Positions 1 to 9,723 of a stretch of DNA of 64,000 bases are shown here, piece by piece. The notes beneath the pieces are model-generated. The model worked only from the letters and a program-made list of their open reading frames with translations. It ran no database searches and was not told where the DNA came from. Made by a program: the position numbers and the translations under genes. The stretch comes from Symbiodinium natans (Eukaryota; Sar; Dinophyceae; Suessiales; Symbiodiniaceae), in contig CAJNDS010002573.1 in NCBI GenBank assembly GCA_905221605.1, forward strand, positions 186,001 through 250,000, given 5' to 3'. Position 1 is the first letter of the stretch; each line of letters opens with the position of its first letter.

Positions 1-2790
1 TTGCTGAGGCGCATGCTCATGGCTCTACACCTCAAGGCTCCTCTCAAGCAGAATAACTATGCTTTGGCTCATTCTGCAAGAGGCATTCACACAGAATTCA
101 CTAAGGAAACCCTGTTGCCAGCTCAGAGAAAGTCCAAGCCTTGGCAGCAGAACTCTGCAGGCTCCATCGGAAGCTAACACCCTTGCAGTCACAAAAAGCG
201 CCGAGTGCTCAGAGCGCAGTGCCGGACCGACGCTTCTTTTTCGGCGAAGGCAGAAAACCTCGGCGTCGGGGATACAAGATTGCGCTGACACTGTCGAGGA
301 GGCAGTGCGGGCAAGTAACCCCCGCCACCCCCTTGTGTCGATATCCCTGGCCCGTTGCATAGCTCCTAGTTCGGTCTTACAAGTTCAAGCTAGACCCTCC
401 ATGCAAAGCGCATTCGGCGCAATCGCAACGGCCTGTCGAACAACCACGCAGATCTAGGCAGGTGTATTCCTCTGGCCGCCATGGAATGGTTGAAGAATTT
501 AACGTGGGGTTTGGCAACGCGGATTTCAGATAGGCTGTTTGTTTTCCTGGAGCTACTGTCTGCGCGGTCCTTTGTACTTCACCCTGTTTGTCTCCTGCGG
601 GGGGGGGGGGGCTGCCTCCGAATCCTCAGTAGGTTCTTCAGTCGGGCCTTTGACCAGGCTGCCTACCAAGGCTGTTTTTGTACAGACGGGGCATTTTTGC
701 CTACAAAGAACAGGATAAGAGGCGGCAGGCCGACAGCCCCATTATCCCCATTGCTCCAGGTGCTTGATAGGAGCACTGCGCCGGGCATTTGGCGCATTGA
801 TCACCCATCTCCAGCTGCAAGGTCCGCAAACTTGCGAGGCATCAGCGTAGGGTTTGGGCAGTCTCGTGCCTGCACTCCACCATCCATGTGGCCCTTTGTG
901 GTACCATTCTGAACCGGGAGAGCTCCCATTTCCTCCACGTGCGCAAGAGCTGTTTAAGGATTCTGCTGACGAAAAAGGCCACTTGTTCCGGGCGAACCAC
1001 AAAGGAAACCAGCTCACTCGCAAGGTTCGAGTCAAGCGTACACGCGACAGAGTCGCTCTCCTGCCCTCGCTGGCAGGGACCCAGAAACTCGCGGCTCCTG
1101 GCGTGCCCTCAAAAGTTGGAAAGTGGCATCAAGGACAAAAGATGGCACTAGGAAGAAAAGTGCACCAGCGAACTTTGACTGGAGCTTCAGTTTCGCCCGG
1201 AGGCACAAAGCTAGGGCACTCTCAAAGAAGCGAAGCTTCCAACAACTTCGGTGCGAAGCACTGTGGACGTTTTGGGAAAAGTGCCGAAAACACCGAGGAT
1301 TCTGGAAGCCCCACCCCCGAGAAAGGAACGCGAAAACGTGCGGAAACAGCGCATTCCGTCAGAAACCCACAAAAAGCAGAAACCAATTCCTTCACAATGC
1401 CTTGGCGCACATCTAGGGTCAGCCCCCGAAAGTCCTGACACCTCTGCACCAGTGTGGTCCTGCACTCACGACCTCTGACTACCCTTAACTAAAAGGGTCC
1501 TCGAGATAAAAGGTTGCCCGGCACGACTTCAGCCAAAGCTCTCGCCGTCTCTTTGCCAGGAGAAGTGTGAACTCTCTTCATCATGATCACGCACAGCCAG
1601 GGTAAGGCCAGGACTTGCGGCTGCCGTCATAACGGCCGGTGCGCAAGCAATGGAGGGTACGCTGTCCTGGACAAGCCCCAGGCAGCAAACGATCATGAGC
1701 CCTGCGTTTCATTCCCAGCAGACAAGACCCTGCAAGCAGAGGCATGAAAGACGTTGACTACATGCCTCCAGCTCTGCCTTCGTTCCGAAGTTCTCCAAGA
1801 CATGATCCTGATGTCATGTTCGAGTGTCCTAATGCGCAACTTGATGATAAGCGACAAACACGGACCAAGCCCGCAACATCCAATGCCCGCACAGCATGGC
1901 AGAGTACCCGGTCCTGGTTGTCGGGCACCGACTTCGATGACTAAAGCCCACAATCCAGGGCTTGTCATCATCAGCTGATAAGGCTCGGACAAAGTTCCCC
2001 ACACACTCGAAGTGGGAGGTACATCCTGCCAGCACAGGGCTTCCATTCGGCAGGGATTAATTCTTGCAGCTGAGCTGTTGGAGCTTTCCTAGGTGAGAAG
2101 TTAGTGCTTCAGATTCCATGTGGCTGTTGCACCCGGTTCAAAACCAGCCGAAATGGTCACACAACGAAGCAAGGCTGCAAAAATGACGAGAGAGGAGTTC
2201 GAGAAAACATACATAACTTCCATGGCATTCCTAGTCGGCCTTTCTTATCCCTTATCGTGGCGCATAGTGTTCAAAGCACAACTGAAGGCTCTGCCCCAGA
2301 AACTGATTCTCGAAGCAGCGCTTCCAACCCGGTGACGTGCCCCATGCGCGTGTTGTCGAACACGGCTCCTGGCTGTGGCACGGCCCCGTCCTGTTCCCTT
2401 CCTTGTATCACGTAGGACTGACTTGGCACGAACGGCAGCTAGAATAAAACGCGCTCAAGTTCCCCATTGAGGACACTTCAATTTTCGTGGCATCACCATT
2501 GCACATGTGTTTGACCAGCAATCGCGCGGTCTTATTGGCTCACAAGGAACAAGAATTCGTGTGACTGACGGCCGCCATTTCACAAGTGATTTAGCACATC
2601 ACATTTCTGTTGCTGTAAGTTGCTGCTGCCACTCCTGGATGTCCAGGTCTGATCTCATCAAAATCAAAGGCCAACCTCATGTGTGCCACATTGCGCGGAA
2701 GCTCAGCAACATGACGTGGAAGCCATCGCATCATGATGTGACCATGGATGCAATCTGCTCTAAGCTTCTATCCCCGGCTGAAGCACATCG
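1..2790. other. unassigned unique DNA
   Basis: Open frames occur on both strands, but none shows a domain, a convincing amino-acid composition or splice-like edges. There is a run of 11 G near 600-611. I see no RNA gene and no mobile element. Small exons could be hidden here. Confidence 0.5.
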
Positions 2791-2954
2791 TTAGGACACT
2801 GCCTGGGCGTCAGATGCTTCAACTGTGCGACCTGCAACCTGGCCAACCTGGCTATGCGTCTGACCCATGGCAGGTGCTCCAACAGGAGCCGCCATTCCCC
2901 ACGGTGCCAGAATCCAAGTCCTGGTGCATCGCTCTCTCCGCGCTTCACATACAC

Positions 2955-3141
2955 TTGTAGCGGCTCGAGCAGCCACAGCCTCACAAAGCGGCAACTCGTC
3001 CGCATATGGGCTGAGATCGTAGCCCTTGGTCTCCTGCGAGGCCACGCGGTTAAACCCGAACTGGCCACGGCCAAAGTCGATCGAAACCCGCAGAACTGCC
3101 TTGACCCAGAAGTCATCGACAGGTTCCTTGCACTTCACGCG
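2955..3141 (-). CDS. candidate internal exon, unknown protein
   Basis: The minus strand reads as a continuous protein-like stretch of about 62 residues with motifs such as KEPVDDFWVKAVLRV and ETKGYDLSPYADELPLCEA. An in-frame TAG lies just upstream and is followed by an AG that could be the acceptor (CGC GTG AAG follows). At the other end the sequence AAGTGTATG offers a donor, after which the translation loses its character. No ATG is in frame, so this is read as an internal exon. I recognise no family. It lies on the same strand as the other exon candidates of the first 20 kb. Confidence 0.4.
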
Positions 3142-4908
3142 CTATCTCCGGCTGTCTCAACAAAAGCTCTCCACGCATTGTGCCAGTCATACATGGAAAT
3201 GCGAGATCTGAGCCTTTTAAGGACTTTCTGGTTTGAACGACGCCCCTCGTGCAAGATGCGAATTGATGAACTGTCCGGTGGCCAGTCTGAGTCTGAGCTT
3301 CTGCGTTAGAACGTTCGTTACAACAGGTTACAACGTTTTGACTTCGCTTGCAGCGAGCTGCCGGCTTTTGCAGCACGATCTCTTCGAAGCTGACCGGCAA
3401 GACTGCGGCGTGCAGATTTGAGAACTTCTGGAACATTGTGACATGACAACACTACAAGCGCGTGGCCTCTAAGAGCCTGCGCCAAGGGTCCGGCAGCGAA
3501 CGGCGCCATCGCCAGCGTCTGCTGTTGATGCTTCGACGACGAGCGTCACTTAAATTAGCGCAATAACTGTGGTTACAGCTGCATCCTGAAAAACGAAATG
3601 CCTGAAGTACACATGCCGATGCTGATACTTCTTTTGGGCCTTGACGTACTGGATCTGTCAGCGAGCGGCGAACATATGCAAAAGCGTATGACCGAACTTG
3701 TCAACAGAACTCGCAGTGGAGCTTGCGTTTGTCCATTTTGGATGTAAACTATTACAGCACGCAGCTCCCATTGCAGCGATTGCGTCGATGGTATTGGAAA
3801 TATGCACGCTGTGGTTTGGCGAGCTGAGTGTACATGATCTAGAGATGACAGCACGATGCAGCCACAACTTTCGGCTTCATGCACCTGCGTGAAACAAAGA
3901 GACACCAGATTCTTCTTGCCCACATTGGCACGTAAATCCGTCCATGGAAACTGCAGCCGATACTGCCGATACTGACTTGCTGACTGCATTATGCGAATAC
4001 AGGTTGGACAATGCCAAGAATCTGCATCAATGCTCGGGCGACTCGGGCGCTGCCAAAGCCTGATAGGGAGGTGCATACACCAATCGCTACGCTCAGCCGA
4101 AAACTTCTACCAATCACGTGCAGATTCGCACTGATCAGCATATAACATGATGGCAGAGCATGATGGCGATGAATTTCACAATCTGGCCACTTAGCTTCTC
4201 TCTGAGAGCATCGCAGGTCTAATCTGCGTGACTTGTGGGTGCCCCTTCTTGCTGAGGCCGATTTTGAAGATGACCTAGGGGATTTTCATCTGGATTGTCT
4301 GCAATCAAGAAACAGAAAAAGCTAGACCAAGAGCCCGAAAGCAGAGAACCAGACTCTGTCCAACGCCTTGCACAGTCAAGGTTCCATCATGAGCCGACCG
4401 CATGTGAAAAGGTCATGCCTTGATGTCTTCAGGGACCAGGTCCTGCGCGTGTAATCAACTCCATGAGCAACATATAGCAACACTCTCTAGAGCATTGAAG
4501 AGCGAAGGCGGCACAGGCAACAAAGCATGGAGGTCCCTCGGGACATATGTGTCTCGACCGTAGATCCTGCAACGGTCCAATCAGCAAGTGGCACTTCAAA
4601 CTAAGGGGGAAAGTTGGCAAGCTGCAAGAACGGCTCCAGCCTATGTACATCTTGACAAGAAATGAAGCCGTAGCCATGCCTCCACTTTGAGCTGCGCAGA
4701 TGCAAGACACAGGAAACCACAGACGGGCTACTGGTAGCAAGAACCATGACTCGAATCCGCTTGCATAGCGCAAGTGTCCATTCGCCTGTCACTGAGAGAT
4801 TTGATGCTGCCCTCGAACTCCTGCAAAAAAATCAAGTCACTGCATGAGCATTTCAACAGCTGTTGATGGAGCTACCCTTGGAGCTAAAGACCACTCGAGA
4901 GCTCCCTG
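3142..4908. other. unassigned; competing short frames
   Basis: Frames of 50-170 codons exist on both strands and I cannot choose between them. The best on the plus strand is 3559-3747, which follows a TAG and contains PMLILLLGLDVLDLSASGEH. The best on the minus strand is 3658-3867, which ends in FGHTLLHMFAAR, faintly like an ankyrin-repeat helix. Neither is long enough to assert. Confidence 0.3.
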
Positions 4909-5178
4909 TCAGGCGGTGGCGGCGCCGCTGGTTTTATTGCTTTGTTGCCTTTCGAGCAGGCGCAGGTTGTCAATGTCAACACTCGCGGCCACTAGCGTGC
5001 TTTGCCTACTTTCTGCATTCTTTCCCCAAGCTGCGAGCTTTTGCTTGAGCACGCTGGGATTCAGACTTTTTAGCTCCTGGAGACGCTTTTCCAAGGATGG
5101 CGGCAAAGCCTCACAAGGCAAGGGTGAAACTTGCTGAAACTGCATCTCAAAAAGGTAAGCCAGAAGAACATCAGGGAC
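4909..5178 (-). CDS. candidate terminal exon, unknown helical protein
   Basis: This reads as protein from just after a possible AG acceptor (the AG of CAAATGAG) to a TGA at 4909-4911. It begins LLAYLFEMQFQQ, continues through a charged, helix-forming stretch (SLEKRLQELKSLNPSVLKQK) and ends KTSGAATA. Residues typical of coding sequence are dense and the opposite strand is less convincing. An in-frame TGA at 5179-5181 separates it from a further open stretch that ends RAQMRKAAHSLK. So either an intron boundary lies there or the gene is broken. No family recognised. Confidence 0.45.
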   Translation of the reverse strand, partial: VPDVLLAYLFEMQFQQVSPLPCEALPPSLEKRLQELKSLNPSVLKQKLAAWGKNAESRQSTLVAASVDIDNLRLLERQQSNKTSGAATA

Positions 5179-6563
5179 TCATTTGAGGGAATGTGCAGCC
5201 TTGCGCATCTGGGCTCTGTGCGAGAGAGTCCGTGTCCTGAGCAGCTCTTGGATTGACGTAGCTGCTGGTTGCTGCTGGTACCTGCAACAGGAGTGTGTGT
5301 CTGTGTGTCTTGCTTGAATCAATCCAACATGCACATCACAGGAGACTTGCGTAGGAAAAAATCGCCAAACCGCCTGAGCAGGTGTTTGCGGTATTGCATG
5401 GGAACAGTTTTGCAACGTGTCCCAGAGAAGCTGTGTGCCTGTGGTCAGACAAGTGTATCTGAAAACGAAGCTGTTGGGCTTTTATGTGCGAAGCTGAATT
5501 GAACACACATGTGCTTTAAAACATGCTTTCGAAAGTTCGCAGCACGATGATGAAATGCACCGACAGATGGCCAAAGATCTTAGAGAGGCACGCGCAAAAA
5601 CCTATAGAAACCCTGTCCCGAATACATAGCATAGAAAAAAAGCTCACCGCTTGCTTAGGGAGTCCATGTGGGTCCACGTGGGTCAGCTGATCCGAAATAC
5701 AAAAAGACTGCTGCACCTTTTACATTCAGCGCGTGCGCGCGGATATGCGGATGTACATGTTCGGCGGCATTTCTCCAGCGTTTGCAAGAAACCGCATTTT
5801 CTTGTGGGCCTCTGAAAGATTCTCAGAGCTGCACGGTCTGAAGTCTTGTCCCGGTTTGGGAAAGCGTGTGATATGCAGCTAGTGCGACTAGTGGAAAGTG
5901 CAGGCTTTTGATCGCCTGCATCTGCGGCAACTGCGGCATGTACTGCCATGATGGCTGCGGGACCTTAGCCCAACGCTCTACGGATCCCGCTTACTTGACA
6001 AATAATTGCATGAAAACTTTGCTCAATGCAGGCTGAGAAAGTGGCAGGCCAGTATTGCGGCTGTGGTTGCCACCACGGCTGCTGACCGCCGTCCCATGTC
6101 TGGTAGGGGGCAGGCTCAAACACCTGCACGTGTGCTTGGACCATCTTCGACCCGACACTTTCATGTGGGGGTGAACATCCTAAAATTCGCCTCGGCTTCC
6201 TGCCGAGAAGCGTTTGGAACAAGCAGACACGGATCCGGTCTCCCTCCCCCTAACCCAACAATTCCCCATGCCAAATTTTGTGACGCACCCCCCCCCCCCC
6301 CTCCCGCCCTGTGGGACCCTCCCCCCAATCGCTTGGAGGAGCTGCAAATCCTCTCGAAAACCTCTGGGACCCCCCAGGACCCCTGGGACCCTTTTTTACC
6401 AAAAAACCTCTTTCCGCATTTCCTGTCTGTGGGCCGGCCCAGCTGCCGAGGCGGCGCGCGCAAGCGTTTACAATTAACGCAGCTCGTGGTCTCTGCAGCC
6501 TCAGCATAGGGCCCATCGTTCCACGTGCTGCTCTGCTTGTGTCCTAGCATCTCGAACACGAGA
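5179..6563. other. unassigned, with C/G-rich tract
   Basis: No gene can be supported. The minus-strand stretch 5683-5949 is weakly protein-like (PTRKCGFLQTLEKCRRTC). From about 6240 to 6420 the plus strand is strongly C-rich (runs of 11-13 C near 6289-6303, then blocks of CCCCC with T/A), which produces proline- or glycine-rich artefact translations in several frames. Confidence 0.4.
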
Positions 6564-6908
6564 TCATGCAAATAATAGCTGAAGGCTGATCATGGACACA
6601 GATGCCGCGCGGCATGGGCATCTAGTGACATGCAAAGTGCCGCACGGCTTGTGAAGTCCCAGCATACCTCCCAATCTGGAGGCTTGCCGGTGTTCCTGAG
6701 CGAATTCAAGAAGGAAACCTCCAAGCTTGTACAGCTCCGATGATGTCTCGGGGCCACGGCCAAGACATGACTCAGTTATATCAAAGGCGCAGCTGTAATC
6801 TCTACAACCTATGCCTAAACTGTGACAAGATCGTGCGTGGCCAAGCCTCACTCCATCAATTGACTGCGTTGGTTTTCCACACAGCTCTACAAAGTTATAC
6901 AAAGCCAC
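6564..6908 (-). CDS. candidate exon, unknown protein
   Basis: The middle of this minus-strand frame reads like a protein: FDITESCLGRGPETSSELYK followed by LGGFLLEFAQEHRQASRLGG. The flanks are less convincing, so the true exon is probably the central 150-200 bp (about 6620-6800). No domain is recognised. It lies 0.2 kb downstream, in the minus-strand sense, of the end of the PPR gene and could be a separate gene in the same direction. Confidence 0.3.
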   Translation of the reverse strand: MALYNFVELCGKPTQSIDGVRLGHARSCHSLGIGCRDYSCAFDITESCLGRGPETSSELYKLGGFLLEFAQEHRQASRLGGMLGLHKPCGTLHVTRCPCRAASVSMISLQLLFA

Positions 6909-7099
6909 CCCTCACTATAGAGGCCTTAAGCCACCATTTATGTGGAGTTTACAGGTACGAGGAACCGACTAACAGGGTAACAGAAAAATACTGAAGTGTT
7001 GCTGGCATGAGGAAGGAGATCTTCTGAAGCATGAGCCTGCGAGCAACACATAAGACATGATAGGTATGAGCCATGCATGGCATTTTTCACGGACATGTG

Positions 7100-8578
7100 T
7101 CATTTGCGGTATTTTTCGTGGAGCCTTCGCAAGCCCCTACGTCTTGTGCAAAAGGTCTCTCCTGCACGAGCATGAGCTGTGTTTTCCTCCAGCCCAAGCT
7201 TGGAAAGGTCCGGCCCCAAGTCATAAATCAGCTCCAGAGTTGGAGAGCGACCGTCAACTTCAGCTCGTCGGAGGCTCCCAAGACAAGCGAATGCATGCGC
7301 AGCAACCTTACGGTGGTGCAACCGCTCAAAGCCTTCGAACCTTTGCTCTTTGGAGCGCGCTGGCAAAGAAAGCAGTTCTGGGGGAGACTGCTTCAAGACA
7401 TCCCACGCAAGCAATGCGGTCCCGAACTCTTGTTCGGATTTTGGCGAACTTCGCAGCAGAAGTACACAAAGTCGACGCATCAAGCCTTGCAAAACCCACC
7501 AAGATACCCGCGGTACGGAGACCCACGACAAAGATGCTGAAAGCTCCAGGCCCAGACCTTTCCAGCCGGGTTTAACTTGTAAAAGTTCCAAGGCATGCTT
7601 CCACTTGAACGCAGCGGCACATGAGGAGACCACTGATGCGATGCTCAATGCATCTGGAATAAGCCTCATGCTGGGCATCTGCTCAAACAACACATACGCC
7701 TGTTCCCAACGACTTGCCCGAGAGCACGAACCGAGCGACGCGTTGAGCATGGTCAAATTCACATGCGAGGAAGATGAGGAAGTCAAGGCGGCAGAACTGC
7801 CAAGCCTATAAAGCTCCAGTGCAGCACATGACTGCTGCCACAAGGTCGCGCGGCCCAAAGCACTGATCTCTGCTCCTTTGGTGACCGCCGTCGGGGCCAA
7901 GCCAATTCGACGGATTGAGTCCAAGCACTGGACGGCATGCATCCATTGTTCACTTCGCGCTGCAGCTGTGATGGCCGCATTGAAGCATCCGATGCTCAGC
8001 AAGACTCTCCGGATCTGTATCTCGTGCAACAGGGTCAAGGCAATGTTCCAATGCCCAGTTCGACCCAAAGCATCAATGGCTGCCCCAATGCCTTTGGCCT
8101 CAACAACTGCATGCGGTCGCAACTGACTCTTCAACTTGCATCGGCCAGTGGCAAGAGCCAACGCAAGTTCCCACTCAGTTGCACGACCACATGCGCTGAT
8201 CAGGATGTTCAAGCTCACTGCGTCAGAATGGAGTCTGCTTCGAAGGCACATGGGTTCGGAAAGCAAGTGCAGAGACCACTGCCACTGAGAGGCCCGACCA
8301 CATGCTGCAGCCGTGGCGTTGTAAATGACAACATCTGGTCGGAACTGGCTTTGACATGCAGATAGCCAGTCCAATGCTTTCGTCCAGGCCATGGCCTGAG
8401 CAATGGCGCTCAAGCCAGCCGAGACTAATGCCAGAGATGGCTTCGACATCAGTGGATCAGCTGCATGGTCACGGAATCCACCAAAGGCCAGCGCAAGACC
8501 CTCTGCCCAGCCAGTCTGCCGCACCAACCGACTAACTGCTGCAGCTAGATATGCATCTTTGACCTTGGCGAAGCGCAT
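7100..8578 (-). CDS. pentatricopeptide-repeat (PPR) protein
   Basis: A 492-codon frame with 7-9 degenerate helix-turn-helix repeats of about 35 residues between residues 45 and 340. Recurrent cores include PDVVIYNATAAACGRASQWQ, NILISACGRATEWELALAL, NAAITAAARSEQW and IASVVSSCAAAFKWKHAL. The spacing, the Asn-x-x-Ile/Ala-x-Ala-Cys-Gly-Arg core and the Trp-x-x-Ala-Leu helix are the usual PPR pattern seen in many dinoflagellate genes. PPR proteins bind single-stranded RNA and mostly act in plastids or mitochondria, in RNA stability, processing or editing. The specific target cannot be told. The frame stays open for 22 codons upstream of the ATG (to 8644, where TGA occurs, near a possible AG acceptor) and that stretch also reads as protein, so the real start may lie in an upstream exon. 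Residues 340-387 look unlike the rest and may be a retained intron, since the tail (FGTALLAWDVLKQSPPELLS) is protein-like again. Confidence 0.85.
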   Translation of the reverse strand: MRFAKVKDAYLAAAVSRLVRQTGWAEGLALAFGGFRDHAADPLMSKPSLALVSAGLSAIAQAMAWTKALDWLSACQSQFRPDVVIYNATAAACGRASQWQWSLHLLSEPMCLRSRLHSDAVSLNILISACGRATEWELALALATGRCKLKSQLRPHAVVEAKGIGAAIDALGRTGHWNIALTLLHEIQIRRVLLSIGCFNAAITAAARSEQWMHAVQCLDSIRRIGLAPTAVTKGAEISALGRATLWQQSCAALELYRLGSSAALTSSSSSHVNLTMLNASLGSCSRASRWEQAYVLFEQMPSMRLIPDALSIASVVSSCAAAFKWKHALELLQVKPGWKGLGLELSASLSWVSVPRVSWWVLQGLMRRLCVLLLRSSPKSEQEFGTALLAWDVLKQSPPELLSLPARSKEQRFEGFERLHHRKVAAHAFACLGSLRRAEVDGRSPTLELIYDLGPDLSKLGLEENTAHARAGETFCTRRRGLRRLHEKYRK

Positions 8579-8878
8579 AAGATGCGCATAAGGCTGGCTG
8601 TAGGCCTCAGAGCCCTCCTTCCCCTCTTTGCGCTCGACTTCTGGTCAGATCCGGTCCAGGCTCCAAGCTCATGGCTCTTCTGTTCATAGTACCCTCCTCT
8701 GCACCATTGCTGCTCATGATACATCTAACAGCATCCCTCTACAGAACTCAAGACGCTGCACAGTTTGCACTGGAATTTGGGCACGATGTGGCGAAGCTGC
8801 CGCAAGCTGCCTGCCTCTGAATCCATCTAGTTTGAGCCTTGAGCCTTGACTTGAGCCGCACGTCTTTGGGTTTCCCCT
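8579..8878. other. upstream region of PPR gene
   Basis: The first 66 bp (8579-8644) probably belong to the coding sequence of the PPR gene. Beyond that I see no coding stretch or known motif. A short direct repetition of TTGAGCC occurs near 8831-8855. Confidence 0.3.
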
Positions 8879-9193
8879 TCAGGCAAAATCCACGCACCAA
8901 ATCGCCAGGCTGTGAGGACACATAAGGAACACACTTGCTGAAGTCATTTTGCTGAACATCGTCGGGTGAAACTTCGTTGTGAAATCAGCCTTCTTCAAGA
9001 GCGGATCGGACAATATGCACGCCAATGAAATGCGACTTTGCAGACCGGTACAAGTGCGAAAGCTGACTTTGACGCAGGCGTTCACTTGCAAAAACCGTCT
9101 CAAATGGGCCTCCATCCTGGCATTACAAAGTTGGCATGGGCCACCGTAGCAGAGAGCCACTTGCGATGTCACGCACAAACGCACATGCTGCAC
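8879..9193 (-). CDS. candidate exon, unknown protein
   Basis: This minus-strand frame has a plausible protein stretch around MEAHLRRFLQVNACVKVSF and SDPLLKKADFTTKFHPTMF. It ends at a stop near 8879. It is upstream of the PPR gene on the same strand. No domain is recognised, and the first 25 codons look non-coding. Weakly supported. Confidence 0.25.
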   Translation of the reverse strand: MQHVRLCVTSQVALCYGGPCQLCNARMEAHLRRFLQVNACVKVSFRTCTGLQSRISLACILSDPLLKKADFTTKFHPTMFSKMTSASVFLMCPHSLAIWCVDFA

Positions 9194-9217
9194 ATGCTGG
9201 TAGCCGTATCGTGGCTG

Positions 9218-9470
9218 TCATGGTATGCAAGTTCTGGGCACCGCACCCGAGCCGTCGGGCGCAACGCACCGGTTGCCGGTCGGTTGCTTCGACTCAGAGT
9301 TCCGCAAGGACAACGCAACACAAAGCCTTCTGAGCTCTGCCACTCTGTGGGAATCGCAGCAATCGTGAGATCCCCTGAGGAGGTCCGAGGCAGGTGCACT
9401 CTCTTTCGAGGAGGGAGGTGGTCTCGCATAGGCCGGAGGCTCCGCCTGTAAAGAAAACTGTAGGATGTCA
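9218..9470 (-). CDS. candidate exon, unknown protein
   Basis: Reads as protein through AEPPAYARPPPSSKESAPAS and then HRVAELRRLCVALSLRNSES. It is low in rare residues and free of stops to 9218. It probably belongs to the same minus-strand gene as the short exon at 9646-9723. Proline/serine-rich at first, then basic-helical; family unknown. Confidence 0.35.
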
Positions 9471-9645
9471 AGACTGTCAAGATGCAATGTTGCAAGACAT
9501 GGTGGACGAAACCCCGTCATGTCAGGCCTCGACATCGAAATTCATGAAGGCCTGGCGGGCGAGGCTCGAAGCCACAGCCTCAAAGCAAAAGGCGCTTCAA
9601 CACTGCACCGGTATGCGTCGAAGATGTCTTGGAGGCACCTTTTAC

Positions 9646-9723
9646 CTCCCGCGCCTCGCTGAGGAAACTTCTCCAATCCAGGCGCTGCTCCCAGCTGCTT
9701 ATGTGCACGGTGGTCAGCTCTTC
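9646..9723 (-). CDS. short internal exon, unknown protein
   Basis: A 78-bp (26-codon) exon with clean edges. A pyrimidine-containing CTCTTCAG acceptor precedes it and GAG followed by GTAAAAGG forms the donor. The product reads EELTTVHISSWEQRLDWRSF followed by LSEARE. It is in phase 0 at both ends. The neighbouring sequence loses coding character exactly at these sites. Family unknown. Confidence 0.45.

Noticed and set aside
854-1438. 194-codon plus-strand frame as a gene
   Set aside because: Composition is uneven, frames of similar length overlap on both strands, and no domain or splice-like edges are visible.
3559-3747. Plus-strand exon with PMLILLLGLDVLDLSASGEH
   Set aside because: Protein-like, but it conflicts with the minus-strand trend and has a competing minus-strand frame. 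Left unresolved.
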